From positions 2,294,001 to 2,358,000 of the forward strand of contig OZ253956.1 in assembly GCA_965267355.1 (NCBI GenBank): 64,000 nucleotides of DNA. Reading direction: 5' to 3'. The translations under genes and the position numbers were made by a program. The notes under the pieces are model-generated. The model was not told the origin of the DNA and ran no database searches. It was given only the letters and a program-made list of their open reading frames with translations. The DNA is from GCA-002793235 sp965267355 (GTDB lineage: Bacteria; Bacteroidota; Bacteroidia; Flavobacteriales_E; Vicingaceae). Positions within the stretch are counted from its first letter, which is position 1. Every line of letters starts with the position of its first letter. Shown in pieces: positions 36,123-45,074 of this stretch.

Positions 36123-37445
36123 ATGAAAAAAATTGTATTAACTGTAGCTGCATCATTGCCTTTAATGATATATGCAGGTGGTTTTCAGTTAAACGTTCAA
36201 GGCATCAAAGCTGTTGCTATGGGAGGAGCATTTACTGGGATTGGTTCTGATGCGTCAACAGTATTTTTTAATCCTGCCGCAATGTGTAATTTGCAAGGAC
36301 ATAATTTTACAGCAGGTGTTAATTTTATTGATCCTAATGTTTCAATACAAACTCCAGAAGTAGCTAATACTGATCAAACATCAGGGATTGGTACACCGAT
36401 TCAGTTTTACTATTCTGGTCAACTGAATGAAAAAGTAAATATTGGTTTTATGGTTAATAATCAGTTTGGCTCTGCTTCTTCTTTTGAAGATACGTGGCAA
36501 GGAAGAAACATTATTCAAAACATATCACTCAGAACATTTATGTTCCAGCCCTCAGTTTCGTATAAGCTGCACGATAAAATTAGTGTAGGGGTAGGAGTAG
36601 TTTATACAACAGGTAGCTTCTCAATTGAAAAAGCGGTTCCTTTAAGTTCTGCTTCTACCAACGAGGGAAAAGCCAGACTAGAAGGAAATGGAGCTAGCTT
36701 TGGGTATAATATCGGGATATACTCTCAGTTTTTAACGCTAGGCACTGAAGAAAAGAAAACAAATTTTTCGGTTGGAATTAATTACAGATCAGCTTTGCCA
36801 ATTGAATTGAATGGAGGAGAAGCATCATTTACTAATATTCCCACTTCGCTAACTGATAAATTTCCTGCAACTACTAGTTTTTCATCTAAAATTACTTTAC
36901 CATCAGTATTTACATTTGGATTAAGTGTTAAACATATTAAAACTGATAACTGGTCGTTAGAATTTGCTTATGATCTAAATCTAACAGGTTGGTCGTCTTA
37001 CGATACACTTGCCTTTGATTTTGAAAACCCAGATACTCCTGATTCAAAGCAAATTCAAGATTGGAAAAATGTGTTAACTCATCGATTAGGGCTCGATTTT
37101 ACTTATAAAAACAAATATAGTTTAAGGGCAGGATTGTATTATGATAATACGCCAATGAGAGATCATTTAATAAGTCCCCACTTACCAGGAGTTACGCAGG
37201 TAGCTTACACCGCTGGTTTTGGATATAAAATCAATGAAAAGTTTAGTGTTGATTTGGCTTATATCAGACAAAATGCGAGTAGAGATGATGTTAGTTTAAC
37301 CAGTTACAAGTTTGAAAATGGTACAGCTACTGAAACAGGAGTTTTTCCATATAAATTTAACCGAAAAGCCAATGTTTATGGTATAGCATTTAACTATAAG
37401 TTTGGTTCAATCAATAAAAAAGAAAACGAAGAAACAATCGAATAA
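36123..37445 (+). CDS. FadL/OmpP1/TodX family outer-membrane transporter
   Basis: The 440-residue protein has a signal peptide (1-18) and the FadL N-terminal plug motif GGFQLNVQGIKAVAMGGAFTGIGSDASTVFFNPAA, including the family's NPA turn. A 14-strand barrel follows with alternating polar and hydrophobic strands. It would take up long-chain fatty acids or other hydrophobic compounds. The next gene, an SGNH lipoprotein, begins 2 nt after its stop, which suggests a lipid ester is hydrolysed and taken up by the pair. Confidence 0.93.
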   Translation: MKKIVLTVAASLPLMIYAGGFQLNVQGIKAVAMGGAFTGIGSDASTVFFNPAAMCNLQGHNFTAGVNFIDPNVSIQTPEVANTDQTSGIGTPIQFYYSGQLNEKVNIGFMVNNQFGSASSFEDTWQGRNIIQNISLRTFMFQPSVSYKLHDKISVGVGVVYTTGSFSIEKAVPLSSASTNEGKARLEGNGASFGYNIGIYSQFLTLGTEEKKTNFSVGINYRSALPIELNGGEASFTNIPTSLTDKFPATTSFSSKITLPSVFTFGLSVKHIKTDNWSLEFAYDLNLTGWSSYDTLAFDFENPDTPDSKQIQDWKNVLTHRLGLDFTYKNKYSLRAGLYYDNTPMRDHLISPHLPGVTQVAYTAGFGYKINEKFSVDLAYIRQNASRDDVSLTSYKFENGTATETGVFPYKFNRKANVYGIAFNYKFGSINKKENEETIE

Positions 37446-37447
37446 TC

Positions 37448-38755
37448 ATGAAACAGTTTAACTATATAATTTACATTTCATTAGGAATAATAGTAGCATC
37501 ATGCACCAAAACCCAGTTTGATGAGTATGAGATAAGCAATGGTAATGCTAACTTTTCGAAATACGTATCAGTTGGAGATTCTTATACCCAGGGCTTGCAA
37601 GATGGAGGTTTACATAACGAAAATGAACAGCAAAGTAATTCTTATCCTGCAATAATTGCTGCACAAATGCAAACCAACTTTAAGCAGCCTCTTGTTACAG
37701 CTCAAGGTAATGGTTATATGCACTTAGAGTATAGAAATGGTGAAATAGAGGTGATTAAAGCTTATGATTACCAGATCACTACAAATGACCCTAATGCCAT
37801 TCAATATCATCCGTCTTTCTTAAATTGGGCAGATACTTCAATTCATTACAATAATCTGGCAGTAGGAGGATTAAATGTTAGATATATTGTAAATATGAAA
37901 CCTTCTGAACATATTTATTTTGCAGGAGGAACTACTCCAGCATCTTTAGCATGGAATGCTCAAATGGGAGAGCCTATTACACCTTATGGTAAATTTTTAA
38001 ATTGGGGGCCATCTAGTGATAGAATTGATTACGTAGAGCATGTTGCTAAAAGTAATGCTACCTTCTTTACCAATTGGTTGGGAATCAATGATGCGATGAG
38101 TTGGGCAAAGGAAGGAGGAGATGATTTAAGTGGTGCTGGTATCCAAACAAGTACAACTGAATTTAGACAAAATTATGACAGTTTATTAACGACATTCAAA
38201 AACATTGACGCTCAGGGAGTTTGTGCTAACATTCCTAATTTATTAGAGTTTCCGTACTTTACTACCATTACCTTAGATGTTTTGGCAAGAGATGTATGGA
38301 TTAAGGAAGGAGCAGATACAACCATCATTAGAAAAGCAACCAATAACGATTTAATTTTATTGACCGCCTTGAGTGATTTGGAAAATGGAAAAGGAGATTC
38401 TCAGTCTGATCCCTTGCCGCATGAAGTGGTTTTGGATGCTGATGAAGTTAGTTTGGTTAACACACATATTAATGCACTTAATAGTGAAATTAGAGCATCT
38501 GCAAATGCTCATGGATATGTAGTAATTGACATGTATTCTTTTATGTCTGGGTTTAAATCGGGGATGAATTTTGATGGTATAGATTTTAGTACAAAGTACA
38601 TTGAAGGTGGTGCTTTTTCTTTAGATGGATTGCATCCAAATACCAGAGGATACGCAATTGTAGCTAATGAATTTATTCGAGTGATTAATCAAACCTATGG
38701 ATCTACATTACGACCAGTTGCTGTAAGTAATTATATAGGTATAATATTTCCATAA
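37448..38755 (+). CDS. SGNH/GDSL hydrolase-type lipoprotein
   Basis: The 435-residue protein has a lipobox VASC (Cys19). Block I is VSVGDSYTQG with the nucleophile Ser near 48; the Asn block is NWLGINDAM (near 207) and block V is LDGLHPNTRGY (near 400) with the catalytic His. It is an esterase or lipase, presumably on the outer membrane. It overlaps functionally with the upstream FadL gene (2-nt gap). A strong terminator follows 18 nt after the stop. Confidence 0.9.
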   Translation: MKQFNYIIYISLGIIVASCTKTQFDEYEISNGNANFSKYVSVGDSYTQGLQDGGLHNENEQQSNSYPAIIAAQMQTNFKQPLVTAQGNGYMHLEYRNGEIEVIKAYDYQITTNDPNAIQYHPSFLNWADTSIHYNNLAVGGLNVRYIVNMKPSEHIYFAGGTTPASLAWNAQMGEPITPYGKFLNWGPSSDRIDYVEHVAKSNATFFTNWLGINDAMSWAKEGGDDLSGAGIQTSTTEFRQNYDSLLTTFKNIDAQGVCANIPNLLEFPYFTTITLDVLARDVWIKEGADTTIIRKATNNDLILLTALSDLENGKGDSQSDPLPHEVVLDADEVSLVNTHINALNSEIRASANAHGYVVIDMYSFMSGFKSGMNFDGIDFSTKYIEGGAFSLDGLHPNTRGYAIVANEFIRVINQTYGSTLRPVAVSNYIGIIFP

Positions 38756-38773
38756 ATATTCAAATTAAAAAAT

Positions 38774-38806
38774 AAAAAAACCGAAGCATTTTGCTTCGGT
38801 TTTTTT
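38774..38806. terminator. Bidirectional terminator
   Basis: The hairpin CCGAAGCA / TGCTTCGG has a short loop, flanked by A7 and T7. It ends the FadL/SGNH operon and the convergent esterase gene. Confidence 0.9.
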
Positions 38807-38823
38807 ATAGGTTGCTCTAAAAA

Positions 38824-40086
38824 TTATTGCTTAATAAGAGTTTCTGTATAAACACCTTCATTTGTATTTACTCTAACAAAGTATGCACCTTGTTTCAGGT
38901 TAGTTACATTCACTTGATGTAAGTAGGTATTTATTTTTTCAGCTTTAATAAGCTGTCCCATTGTGTTGTAAATACTTACAGAAGCATTTTCAATATTAGA
39001 TAACTCAATGGTTAAGTTATTCGTAAATGGGTTAGGGTAAATGCTCTTAACTTCATCATTGTTGATGATATTGTCAGCAATAGCTGTGCTAATGCTACAA
39101 GATTCTTGATTTGGCTTTTTTAGATTACTTGGGTTGCAATCCAAAATATTGTGTAAAAACATTGTTAAACTATCTTTATTATCCTGTCTAATACTCGTAG
39201 ATCCAGAATAAGGAGGGTGAGCACCACCTGAATAACTATCAAAATGATTGTAGATATTTAAATTATTTAATCTTACAGTTAATAAACTACTACCATATAA
39301 ATTAACAGGGTTTGTTCCATTTAATGGCTTGCCATATCCGTATTTAACAGTCTGGTCTGTTTGAGCGTGACTTCCATACCAAGGTGCATCATTAGGGTCA
39401 ATCCAAGCAGTGTCAGCTACAGCACCAGCGAAACCAAAAGTACCGTTACTAGTAGAGCAATGACCAGGGTTACCACTATTTCCTTCTAAACCGCCAATTT
39501 GATTAGCCCAAGTTTGCCATTGAGGGGTTAATTTGTTCAAGTCATCCATGTAAGTCAGGTTAATTCCTAAAATACCTCCAGCAGAACTACCTCCAATAAA
39601 TATCTGGTTAGTGTCAACTTTGTAAGTGTTAGTTGTTGCTGCATTTTTTCTGAAATAACGAATAGCTGCTTTACCGTCTTGAATGGCATTAAATACTACT
39701 TTAACTGTAGTTTCTTCTGCCAATAAATCAAAGGCACTACCAGCTAAGCGGTAAGTAATAGAAGCACATACATATCCTTTTTTAGCTAACTCTGTACAAA
39801 AATAGACTATATCTGGATCTGTCTTAGAACCACCAATAAAAGAACCACCATGTGCAAAAATAACTACAGGTCTTTTACTTGCAGTATCTCCTTGAGGCTC
39901 ATATATGTCCATCATCAAGTTAACATTGTTGGCATCTAAATCAACATTACTACCGTATTGGATATTACTGGTAACATCTACATTACTGTAAATATCGTTT
40001 AGATATCTGCCATTACATTGAGCATTTGCGGTATGATAACCAATGCTTCCTACAATTAATAAAGAAAGAGCGTAAATTTTTTTCAT
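38824..40086 (-). CDS. Secreted alpha/beta-hydrolase (esterase) with T9SS type A sorting domain
   Basis: The 420-residue protein has a signal peptide (1-22, ANAQ). The hydrolase carries the oxyanion motif HGGSF (79-83) and the nucleophile elbow GGSSAGG with Ser168, as in hormone-sensitive-lipase or carboxylesterase types. A C-terminal type A T9SS sorting domain (about 345-420; YPNPFTNNLTIEL) directs it outside the cell. The substrate is unknown, but the location next to FadL and a GDSL lipoprotein fits extracellular lipid or ester degradation. Confidence 0.9.
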   Translation of the reverse strand: MKKIYALSLLIVGSIGYHTANAQCNGRYLNDIYSNVDVTSNIQYGSNVDLDANNVNLMMDIYEPQGDTASKRPVVIFAHGGSFIGGSKTDPDIVYFCTELAKKGYVCASITYRLAGSAFDLLAEETTVKVVFNAIQDGKAAIRYFRKNAATTNTYKVDTNQIFIGGSSAGGILGINLTYMDDLNKLTPQWQTWANQIGGLEGNSGNPGHCSTSNGTFGFAGAVADTAWIDPNDAPWYGSHAQTDQTVKYGYGKPLNGTNPVNLYGSSLLTVRLNNLNIYNHFDSYSGGAHPPYSGSTSIRQDNKDSLTMFLHNILDCNPSNLKKPNQESCSISTAIADNIINNDEVKSIYPNPFTNNLTIELSNIENASVSIYNTMGQLIKAEKINTYLHQVNVTNLKQGAYFVRVNTNEGVYTETLIKQ

Positions 40087-40145
40087 ATCAATAAAGTTTA
40101 GTTTGGCTTAAAATTAACAAATGTTAATGAATTAATAAAGGTTGT

Positions 40146-40153
40146 TAAATTTG
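40146..40153 (+). promoter_or_regulatory. -7 element directly before the Smr gene
   Basis: TAAATTTG ends 4 nt before the ATG at 40158, so the transcript probably starts at the A of the ATG or next to it. Confidence 0.55.
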
Positions 40154-40157
40154 CAAT

Positions 40158-40715
40158 ATGGATGTTAAGGTTGGAGATAAGGTTAAATTTATCAACGAAA
40201 AGTTAGATGGAGAAGTAATTAAAGTTACCTCAAATAGCTTGTTAATAGCTTGTTCTGATGGGTTTGATCATGAAGTAACCACGTCTGAAGTAATTGTTGT
40301 AAAAGCCAATAATGATATTCATTACACACCAAACAATGATTTAATTAAAGATAAGGTTAAGAAAGTTAAACTGAATCAAACAATACCTAATAGTTTTATT
40401 AGTAGATATACAGCTACAACTAAATATCAGTTTGAAAAGGTTGCCGAAATAGATTTGCATTTGGAAGAGCTGGTTGAATTTCCTAACAAGTTAGATGATT
40501 GGCAAAAATTGCATACCCAGCTACAGCATGTTAAAAAATGTATTAGTGCAGCTCAAGAAGCTAATGTAAGAAGATTAGTTTTTATACATGGCAAGGGAAC
40601 AGGTGTTTTAAAAGCAGAATTGCAGAGTTTGCTTTCTAATTATGATGATCTTTCATTTAAAGATGCTGATTTTAGAGATTATGGAGGAGGAGCTACCGAG
40701 GTTTATATCAAATAA
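40158..40715 (+). CDS. Smr-domain protein (DUF2027-like)
   Basis: The 185-residue protein has an N-terminal SH3-like beta part (VGDKVKFINEKLDGEVIKV) and a C-terminal Smr domain of about 80 residues with the EIDLHLEEL start and the HGKGTGVLKAEL motif, ending in a GGGATEVYI strand. Smr domains are nucleic-acid-binding endonuclease modules of MutS2-type and ribosome-rescue proteins. This truncated form lacks the MutS part. RNase P RNA follows in the same direction, 7 nt after the stop up to its -7 element. Confidence 0.88.
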   Translation: MDVKVGDKVKFINEKLDGEVIKVTSNSLLIACSDGFDHEVTTSEVIVVKANNDIHYTPNNDLIKDKVKKVKLNQTIPNSFISRYTATTKYQFEKVAEIDLHLEELVEFPNKLDDWQKLHTQLQHVKKCISAAQEANVRRLVFIHGKGTGVLKAELQSLLSNYDDLSFKDADFRDYGGGATEVYIK

Positions 40716-40721
40716 TTCATT

Positions 40722-40729
40722 TATTTTTG
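40722..40729 (+). promoter_or_regulatory. -7 element of rnpB
   Basis: TATTTTTG ends at 40729, 4 nt before the inferred 5' end of RNase P RNA (P1 helix begins at about 40733-40734). This gives an internal calibration of start-site distance for this genome. Confidence 0.6.
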
Positions 40730-40732
40730 CTG

Positions 40733-41085
40733 AGCAAATCGTTCTATCGCTGCTGAGCAATCAGGAGAGGAAAGTCCGGGCAGCTTAGAGAATCCGACCA
40801 AGTGAAAGCTTGGGTATTACACAAGGAATTGTGTAATAACAGAAAGTGCTACAGAAAATAAACCGCCACGCCAAAGGCGTGGTAAGGGTGAAAAGGTGAA
40901 GTAAGAGCTCACCAGTTGTGTAAGTGATTATACAAGCTAGTAAACCTTCGGAGCTGAAAAATCAAATAAACCAAGGATTGAGGGTTTCTCGCCTAATCTT
41001 GGAGGGTAGATTGATGGACCACGCGGGTAACTGCGTGGCTAGATAAATGATAGAACTCGACAGAACCCGGCTTATAGATTTGTAC
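40733..41085 (+). ncRNA. rnpB: RNase P RNA, bacterial class A
   Basis: The catalytic RNA of RNase P matures tRNA 5' ends. The P4 strand AGAGGAAAGTCCGGGC is at about 40768-40783, and the distal partner ACAGAACCCGGCTTA is at about 41060-41074. The P1 helix pairs GCAAATC (40734-40740) with GATTTGT (41077-41083). Inside, the CACCAG-like and GGGTGAAAAGGTG segments and the hairpins around CCACGCCAAAGGCGTGG and CCACGCGGGTAACTGCGTGG are visible. The two ends are placed by P1 pairing, with an uncertainty of a few bases. Confidence 0.97.
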
Positions 41086-41090
41086 TATTT

Positions 41091-41116
41091 AAAAAACCCG
41101 CAATTGCGGGTTTTTT
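41091..41116. terminator. Intrinsic terminator after rnpB
   Basis: CCCGCAATTGCGGG is a perfect 14-bp palindrome flanked by A6 and T6. The T-run reaches the stop codon of the convergent SGNH gene. Confidence 0.88.
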
Positions 41117-42485
41117 ATTTAATAGTTAACGATTTTGAAAATTGTATTGCGAATTGCTTTGAACCATAATCATTCCAGTGGTTGTCGTATTGGTGGTAGC
41201 AATTGTCTAGCTGTTTTGGCTTAAAAGCTTTGAAAACATATGCTCCATTAAAATAGTTGATTTTAAAATGCTTACTTAAATATTGTAAAGAAGCTTGATG
41301 GAGTAGTGGCTCTTCTCGTTGGATAGCAACTACGTCATGTTTTAAAGGAATATTGCACAATATTACCTCCTTGTTTCTGGTTTTGCAATCTTCAATAATG
41401 TTGGTTAAAAGATTTAATTTTTGCTCTCCATAAATTGCCTGAATATCTTTGATGGAGTTGATTTCTATGTTGCATTTTTCGTTTTTACTATTTATGGTAG
41501 GCGGATTAATTAACTTATAATAGATGAGTTCAAGTAGTTTTAAGGTAATAGTTCTATTAACTGGATTGGAGGTGTTCATATTCTCATTCATTTCATGGTC
41601 ACTTGTTATGCTCCAATTTTTTGGAGTTACCATTTTAGATATATAATTTTCTTCAAAATCAGTAAAGTTTGTTGGAGGGTTATCAAATCCACCAATATAA
41701 ATGTTATTTAAGCTGTCAGTATGGAAAATGGTAAACTTTCTCAGCCAATCATCAGATAGAAACCCAATGATTACACCATCAAATTCATAATTTGGTAAAA
41801 TCTCATTAAAATAAATGGTGTGCCAGTTCTGTAAACCTATGCCAGATAAAGCAAACGAGTAAAGTTCAATAGAATCTTTTTTAAATAGTGAGTTGGCATA
41901 ATCAACCCAAGAACTATCGTTAAATTCAGCAGCAGTAAATGAATCTCCTAATACCATATAACGCTTAATTCCTAACTGTTTTTTCTTGTGATAATCCTGA
42001 AAAGAATTATAGCCTACATTATTAACTCTGATTGTTTTGTCCCAAACTAATTTGTTTTCTGCTGAAACTAGCACTTCTCTGCAATTACAATCTTTCCACT
42101 TGTAACCCCTCGTTTGATGGTATTCAAAACAAACCTTGTTAAAGTAAAAATGCCTTTTATCTTCATAAGGGTTAGGGTTAACAGAAGTGAATAACAAAAG
42201 AAATTCTGTGATTAGATAAGTTAAATTAATAGCTCCTAACAATAGTAGTAAGTTAAGTTTTTTGACAGCATGTTTGCTGAAAATAAGCAATGATAAACCA
42301 AACAATAAGTAAAGGAGAGCTATTATCAAAATTAAATCGCTATAGCGTGAGGCTTGTATTTCAGAATATGATGAAAAAGAGAGGTTAACCTTCCATAAAA
42401 TGAGAATAGCAGATAGCAATAAAACAGTAAAAGAAATTATTCTTACTAACTTTAATTGAAAGTTTTTATTGATGAAGACATTCAT
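41115..42485 (-). CDS. Membrane-anchored SGNH/AlgJ-type hydrolase or acyltransferase-like protein
   Basis: The 456-residue protein has three membrane segments in the first 100 residues (about 14-33, 50-69, 78-98). A Cys-containing region follows (CNC near 133) and then an SGNH fold with block I VLGDSFTAA (Gly180-Asp181-Ser182) and a C-terminal YDNHWND motif (Asp434, His436), the DxH-W form seen in AlgX/AlgJ-type enzymes that O-acetylate exopolysaccharide. This suggests transfer or removal of acyl groups outside the membrane. It is the last gene of a five-gene minus operon, 3 nt after the 77-residue protein. Confidence 0.8.
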   Translation of the reverse strand: MNVFINKNFQLKLVRIISFTVLLLSAILILWKVNLSFSSYSEIQASRYSDLILIIALLYLLFGLSLLIFSKHAVKKLNLLLLLGAINLTYLITEFLLLFTSVNPNPYEDKRHFYFNKVCFEYHQTRGYKWKDCNCREVLVSAENKLVWDKTIRVNNVGYNSFQDYHKKKQLGIKRYMVLGDSFTAAEFNDSSWVDYANSLFKKDSIELYSFALSGIGLQNWHTIYFNEILPNYEFDGVIIGFLSDDWLRKFTIFHTDSLNNIYIGGFDNPPTNFTDFEENYISKMVTPKNWSITSDHEMNENMNTSNPVNRTITLKLLELIYYKLINPPTINSKNEKCNIEINSIKDIQAIYGEQKLNLLTNIIEDCKTRNKEVILCNIPLKHDVVAIQREEPLLHQASLQYLSKHFKINYFNGAYVFKAFKPKQLDNCYHQYDNHWNDYGSKQFAIQFSKSLTIK

Positions 42486-42488
42486 CTA

Positions 42489-42722
42489 TTATACAATTTC
42501 TGCTCTGTGAGGTAAAAGAGTATCTCTAACTGTAAAAACTATGTCTTCTTTAACAGTCATAAAGGCAATATGGTGGAGAGTATTTATTTCTTCAACTCCA
42601 AAATTAGAAGCATTGGTATTTTCTTTAACATCAAACTCTTTTAAATGAATAACATGATGCTCGGCTGTTTTGTGAGCATCTTCTCCTTTAAAGTCCCATA
42701 TTAACTTAATATCTCTATTCAT
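42489..42722 (-). CDS. Conserved-looking small protein of unknown function
   Basis: The 77-residue protein is rich in His and acidic residues (GEDAHKTAEHHVIHLKEF), followed by a beta-rich half. It overlaps the aminotransferase gene by 8 nt and is separated from the SGNH gene by 3 nt, so it is clearly part of the operon. The four His residues within 12 positions could bind metal. No family is recognised. Confidence 0.65.
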   Translation of the reverse strand: MNRDIKLIWDFKGEDAHKTAEHHVIHLKEFDVKENTNASNFGVEEINTLHHIAFMTVKEDIVFTVRDTLLPHRAEIV

Positions 42723-43905
42723 TTAAAGCCTCTAAAATAATAACTCCTGCTTGTTTTAATTCCTCTTCGGTAATAGATAGAGGGGGAGATAATCTAAACG
42801 CTGTTGGGGTAGATAAAAACCAAAACCCTATTAAGCCTTTCTCTAAACAGCTAGTCACGACTTGTTGTACTTTTTCTTGACTCTCTAATTCAATGGCAAA
42901 AAATAGTCCTGCTCTACGTATTTCTTTAATGTATGAGGAAGAACTTAATAAGTCTTCCAAAAATTGTCCTTTATTATCAGTGTCAGCTATCCATTTTTCT
43001 TCTTTTAAAATATCAATACAGGCATTAGCTGCAGCACAGTTTACTGGGTGTCCACCAAATGTCGTAATGTGACCTAAAACAGGATTGTGGGTTAATGTAT
43101 TCATTATCTGATAAGAGGAGATAAAAGCACCAATAGGCATTCCACCACCTAAAGCTTTTCCTAACGTTAAAATATCAGGAACAACATTATAATGCTCAAA
43201 AGCAAAGAACTTTCCGGTTCTTCCCATGCCTACTTGTACTTCGTCAAATATCAATAATGCTCCAGTTTCTGTACATTTTGTTCTTAACGCCTGTATAAAC
43301 TCTTGTCTTGGCTTTATCAAACCAGCATCTCCTTGTATGGTTTCTATAATTACACAAGCTGTTTTATCAGTAATAATATTAATTGATTCAATATTGTTAA
43401 ACTCAATAAATTTAATACCGGGTAATAAAGGCTTAAAGTTAGATTGCTTGGTTTCATTTCCTGTTACACTTAAAGAGCCGTGTGTGCTTCCATGATAAGA
43501 ATTTTTACAAGAAATTATTTCTTGCCTTCCTGTGTAACGCTTTGCTAATTTGATTGCTGCTTCGTTAGCTTCCGTTCCAGAGTTAACTATATAAGAGCAA
43601 CTTAAGTTATTTGGTAGGATGGAGGTTAAGTTGTTAGCTAATGCTAACTGACTATCTTGTATGTATTCTCCATAAACCATTACATGCATGTGTTTATCCA
43701 GTTGAGTTTTAATCGCTTCAACTATTTTTGGATGATTATGTCCAATGTTGTTCACTGCAACACCAGCAATCATATCTATGTATTGTTTACCGTCTTTATC
43801 CCAAATGTAAATTCCTTCAGCTCTTTCAACATCAATCAAGTAAGGACTAGGGTTAGTTTGTCCTTGTAGTTTTAAAAATTGTTCTATGCGAGTTGAATTA
43901 CTCAT
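42715..43905 (-). CDS. Class III PLP-dependent aminotransferase
   Basis: The 396-residue enzyme resembles acetylornithine/ornithine or 4-aminobutyrate aminotransferases. The PLP lysine is Lys250 (TLGKALGGGMPIGAF), the cofactor Asp is in LLIFDEVQVGMGRTG (Asp221), and the NSGTEANEAAIK motif is at 108-119. No arginine biosynthesis genes are nearby, so its amine substrate is not clear. The start overlaps the ABM-domain gene by 4 nt and the end overlaps the 77-residue gene by 8 nt. Confidence 0.9.
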   Translation of the reverse strand: MSNSTRIEQFLKLQGQTNPSPYLIDVERAEGIYIWDKDGKQYIDMIAGVAVNNIGHNHPKIVEAIKTQLDKHMHVMVYGEYIQDSQLALANNLTSILPNNLSCSYIVNSGTEANEAAIKLAKRYTGRQEIISCKNSYHGSTHGSLSVTGNETKQSNFKPLLPGIKFIEFNNIESINIITDKTACVIIETIQGDAGLIKPRQEFIQALRTKCTETGALLIFDEVQVGMGRTGKFFAFEHYNVVPDILTLGKALGGGMPIGAFISSYQIMNTLTHNPVLGHITTFGGHPVNCAAANACIDILKEEKWIADTDNKGQFLEDLLSSSSYIKEIRRAGLFFAIELESQEKVQQVVTSCLEKGLIGFWFLSTPTAFRLSPPLSITEEELKQAGVIILEALNE

Positions 43906-44195
43906 GCTAACTTTTCTATTGAATCAACACTCCAAGCTTCTGGCTTATCCGCAAACAAAGGTTTTGTTTTTGCCCAAACACCTTTAAATAAATCTGAATT
44001 TCTGTAATTCTCCAAATGAATTTCAGAGTCCCAAACACTATATGTAAAAAAGATATTAGAGTTGTTTTTATCTTTTAATAATTCTAAGTGCTTTACACCA
44101 TCAAAGGCTCTGATTAATGCTTTGTTGTTATTAAAGTTGAGCAAAAATTCATCAACTTTTTCAGGCTGAAAAGTCATTTTAACAATTCTAATCAT
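43902..44195 (-). CDS. Antibiotic biosynthesis monooxygenase (ABM)-fold protein
   Basis: The 97-residue ferredoxin-like dimeric alpha/beta protein starts MIRIVKMTFQPEKVDEFL and contains HLELLKDKNN and FTYSVWDSEIHLENYRNS segments, typical of the ABM/YgiN family. Members act as cofactor-free monooxygenases or heme-degrading enzymes, but many have no known activity. It overlaps both neighbours (8 nt with the upstream gene, 4 nt with the downstream gene). Confidence 0.85.
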   Translation of the reverse strand: MIRIVKMTFQPEKVDEFLLNFNNNKALIRAFDGVKHLELLKDKNNSNIFFTYSVWDSEIHLENYRNSDLFKGVWAKTKPLFADKPEAWSVDSIEKLA

Positions 44196-44970
44196 AAAAT
44201 TCTACTCTTATAGCATCTCCTTGTCTTATGCCAAACAATTTACTAGCGTTATCTTTATTAATAGCAATTTCTATGTTTCCGGTAGAGCTAAATAAGGCTA
44301 CTCGCTCACCATCTACTACTGAGTTATAGCTTTTGCTAATGGTATCGATTTCATACTCAGCACTTCTAAAAAATATTTTAAAGGCTCTTCCTTTACCGTA
44401 TTCTTTAAATAATCTTTCGGTAATGTTGGTAATGATATTACCATAATGATCAATATAAATGGCAATTCCTTTAATGATGTTGTTATCTGTTACTGCTCTA
44501 AACATGGTACGTTCTGATAGTTCTGGAATAGCTTTCCCAATTACCTCTATAGTGCCACCACGAGCAATATGGCAGGCTGCTTTTACAAATATATCTTTAG
44601 TTGGAAAAGTAATAAAATCGGTATCCTGAGAAATGTTTAATTCTACGATTTTTTCAGGAGGATTATCAAGGATTAGTGAAAAAATTCCATTGTCTGCACC
44701 AATAAAATAATGACCATTATACAAAACAGCTACATGAGGTGTTTTTAAATCATAATCAGAATTAATACCAATGATATGAATACTACCTTCAGGAAAATCC
44801 TGATAGGCATTTTTTACTACAAAAGCAGACCGTGTGAGATCGAAAGGAGTAATATTGTGCGAAATATCAACAATAGTAGCTTCAGGTAACTCTTTTAAAA
44901 TAGCACCTTTAACAGAGGCAACATAATAATCTTGTAAGCCCAAATCTGTCGTTAAAGTGATTATTGCCAT
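44188..44970 (-). CDS. SAM hydroxide adenosyltransferase (DUF62 family)
   Basis: This 260-residue family hydrolyses S-adenosylmethionine to adenosine and methionine and is related to fluorinase. The sequence starts with ITLTTDLGLQDYYVASVKG (catalytic Asp in the DLG motif) and has ATIVDISHNITPFD and FIGADNGIF motifs with the usual C-terminal beta-barrel. It is the first gene of a five-gene minus-strand operon. A possible -7 element lies at 45048-45055 (TACTTTTG on the minus strand). Confidence 0.92.
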   Translation of the reverse strand: MAIITLTTDLGLQDYYVASVKGAILKELPEATIVDISHNITPFDLTRSAFVVKNAYQDFPEGSIHIIGINSDYDLKTPHVAVLYNGHYFIGADNGIFSLILDNPPEKIVELNISQDTDFITFPTKDIFVKAACHIARGGTIEVIGKAIPELSERTMFRAVTDNNIIKGIAIYIDHYGNIITNITERLFKEYGKGRAFKIFFRSAEYEIDTISKSYNSVVDGERVALFSSTGNIEIAINKDNASKLFGIRQGDAIRVEFYD

Positions 44971-45074
44971 TTTTAGTTAACTATTTTTTAACAAATCGTA
45001 CGTAGAGTGCATCAAAATATGGATATTTACGTACAAAATAACTATTTCAAAAGTATTAATTAAAAAGTAATTAT

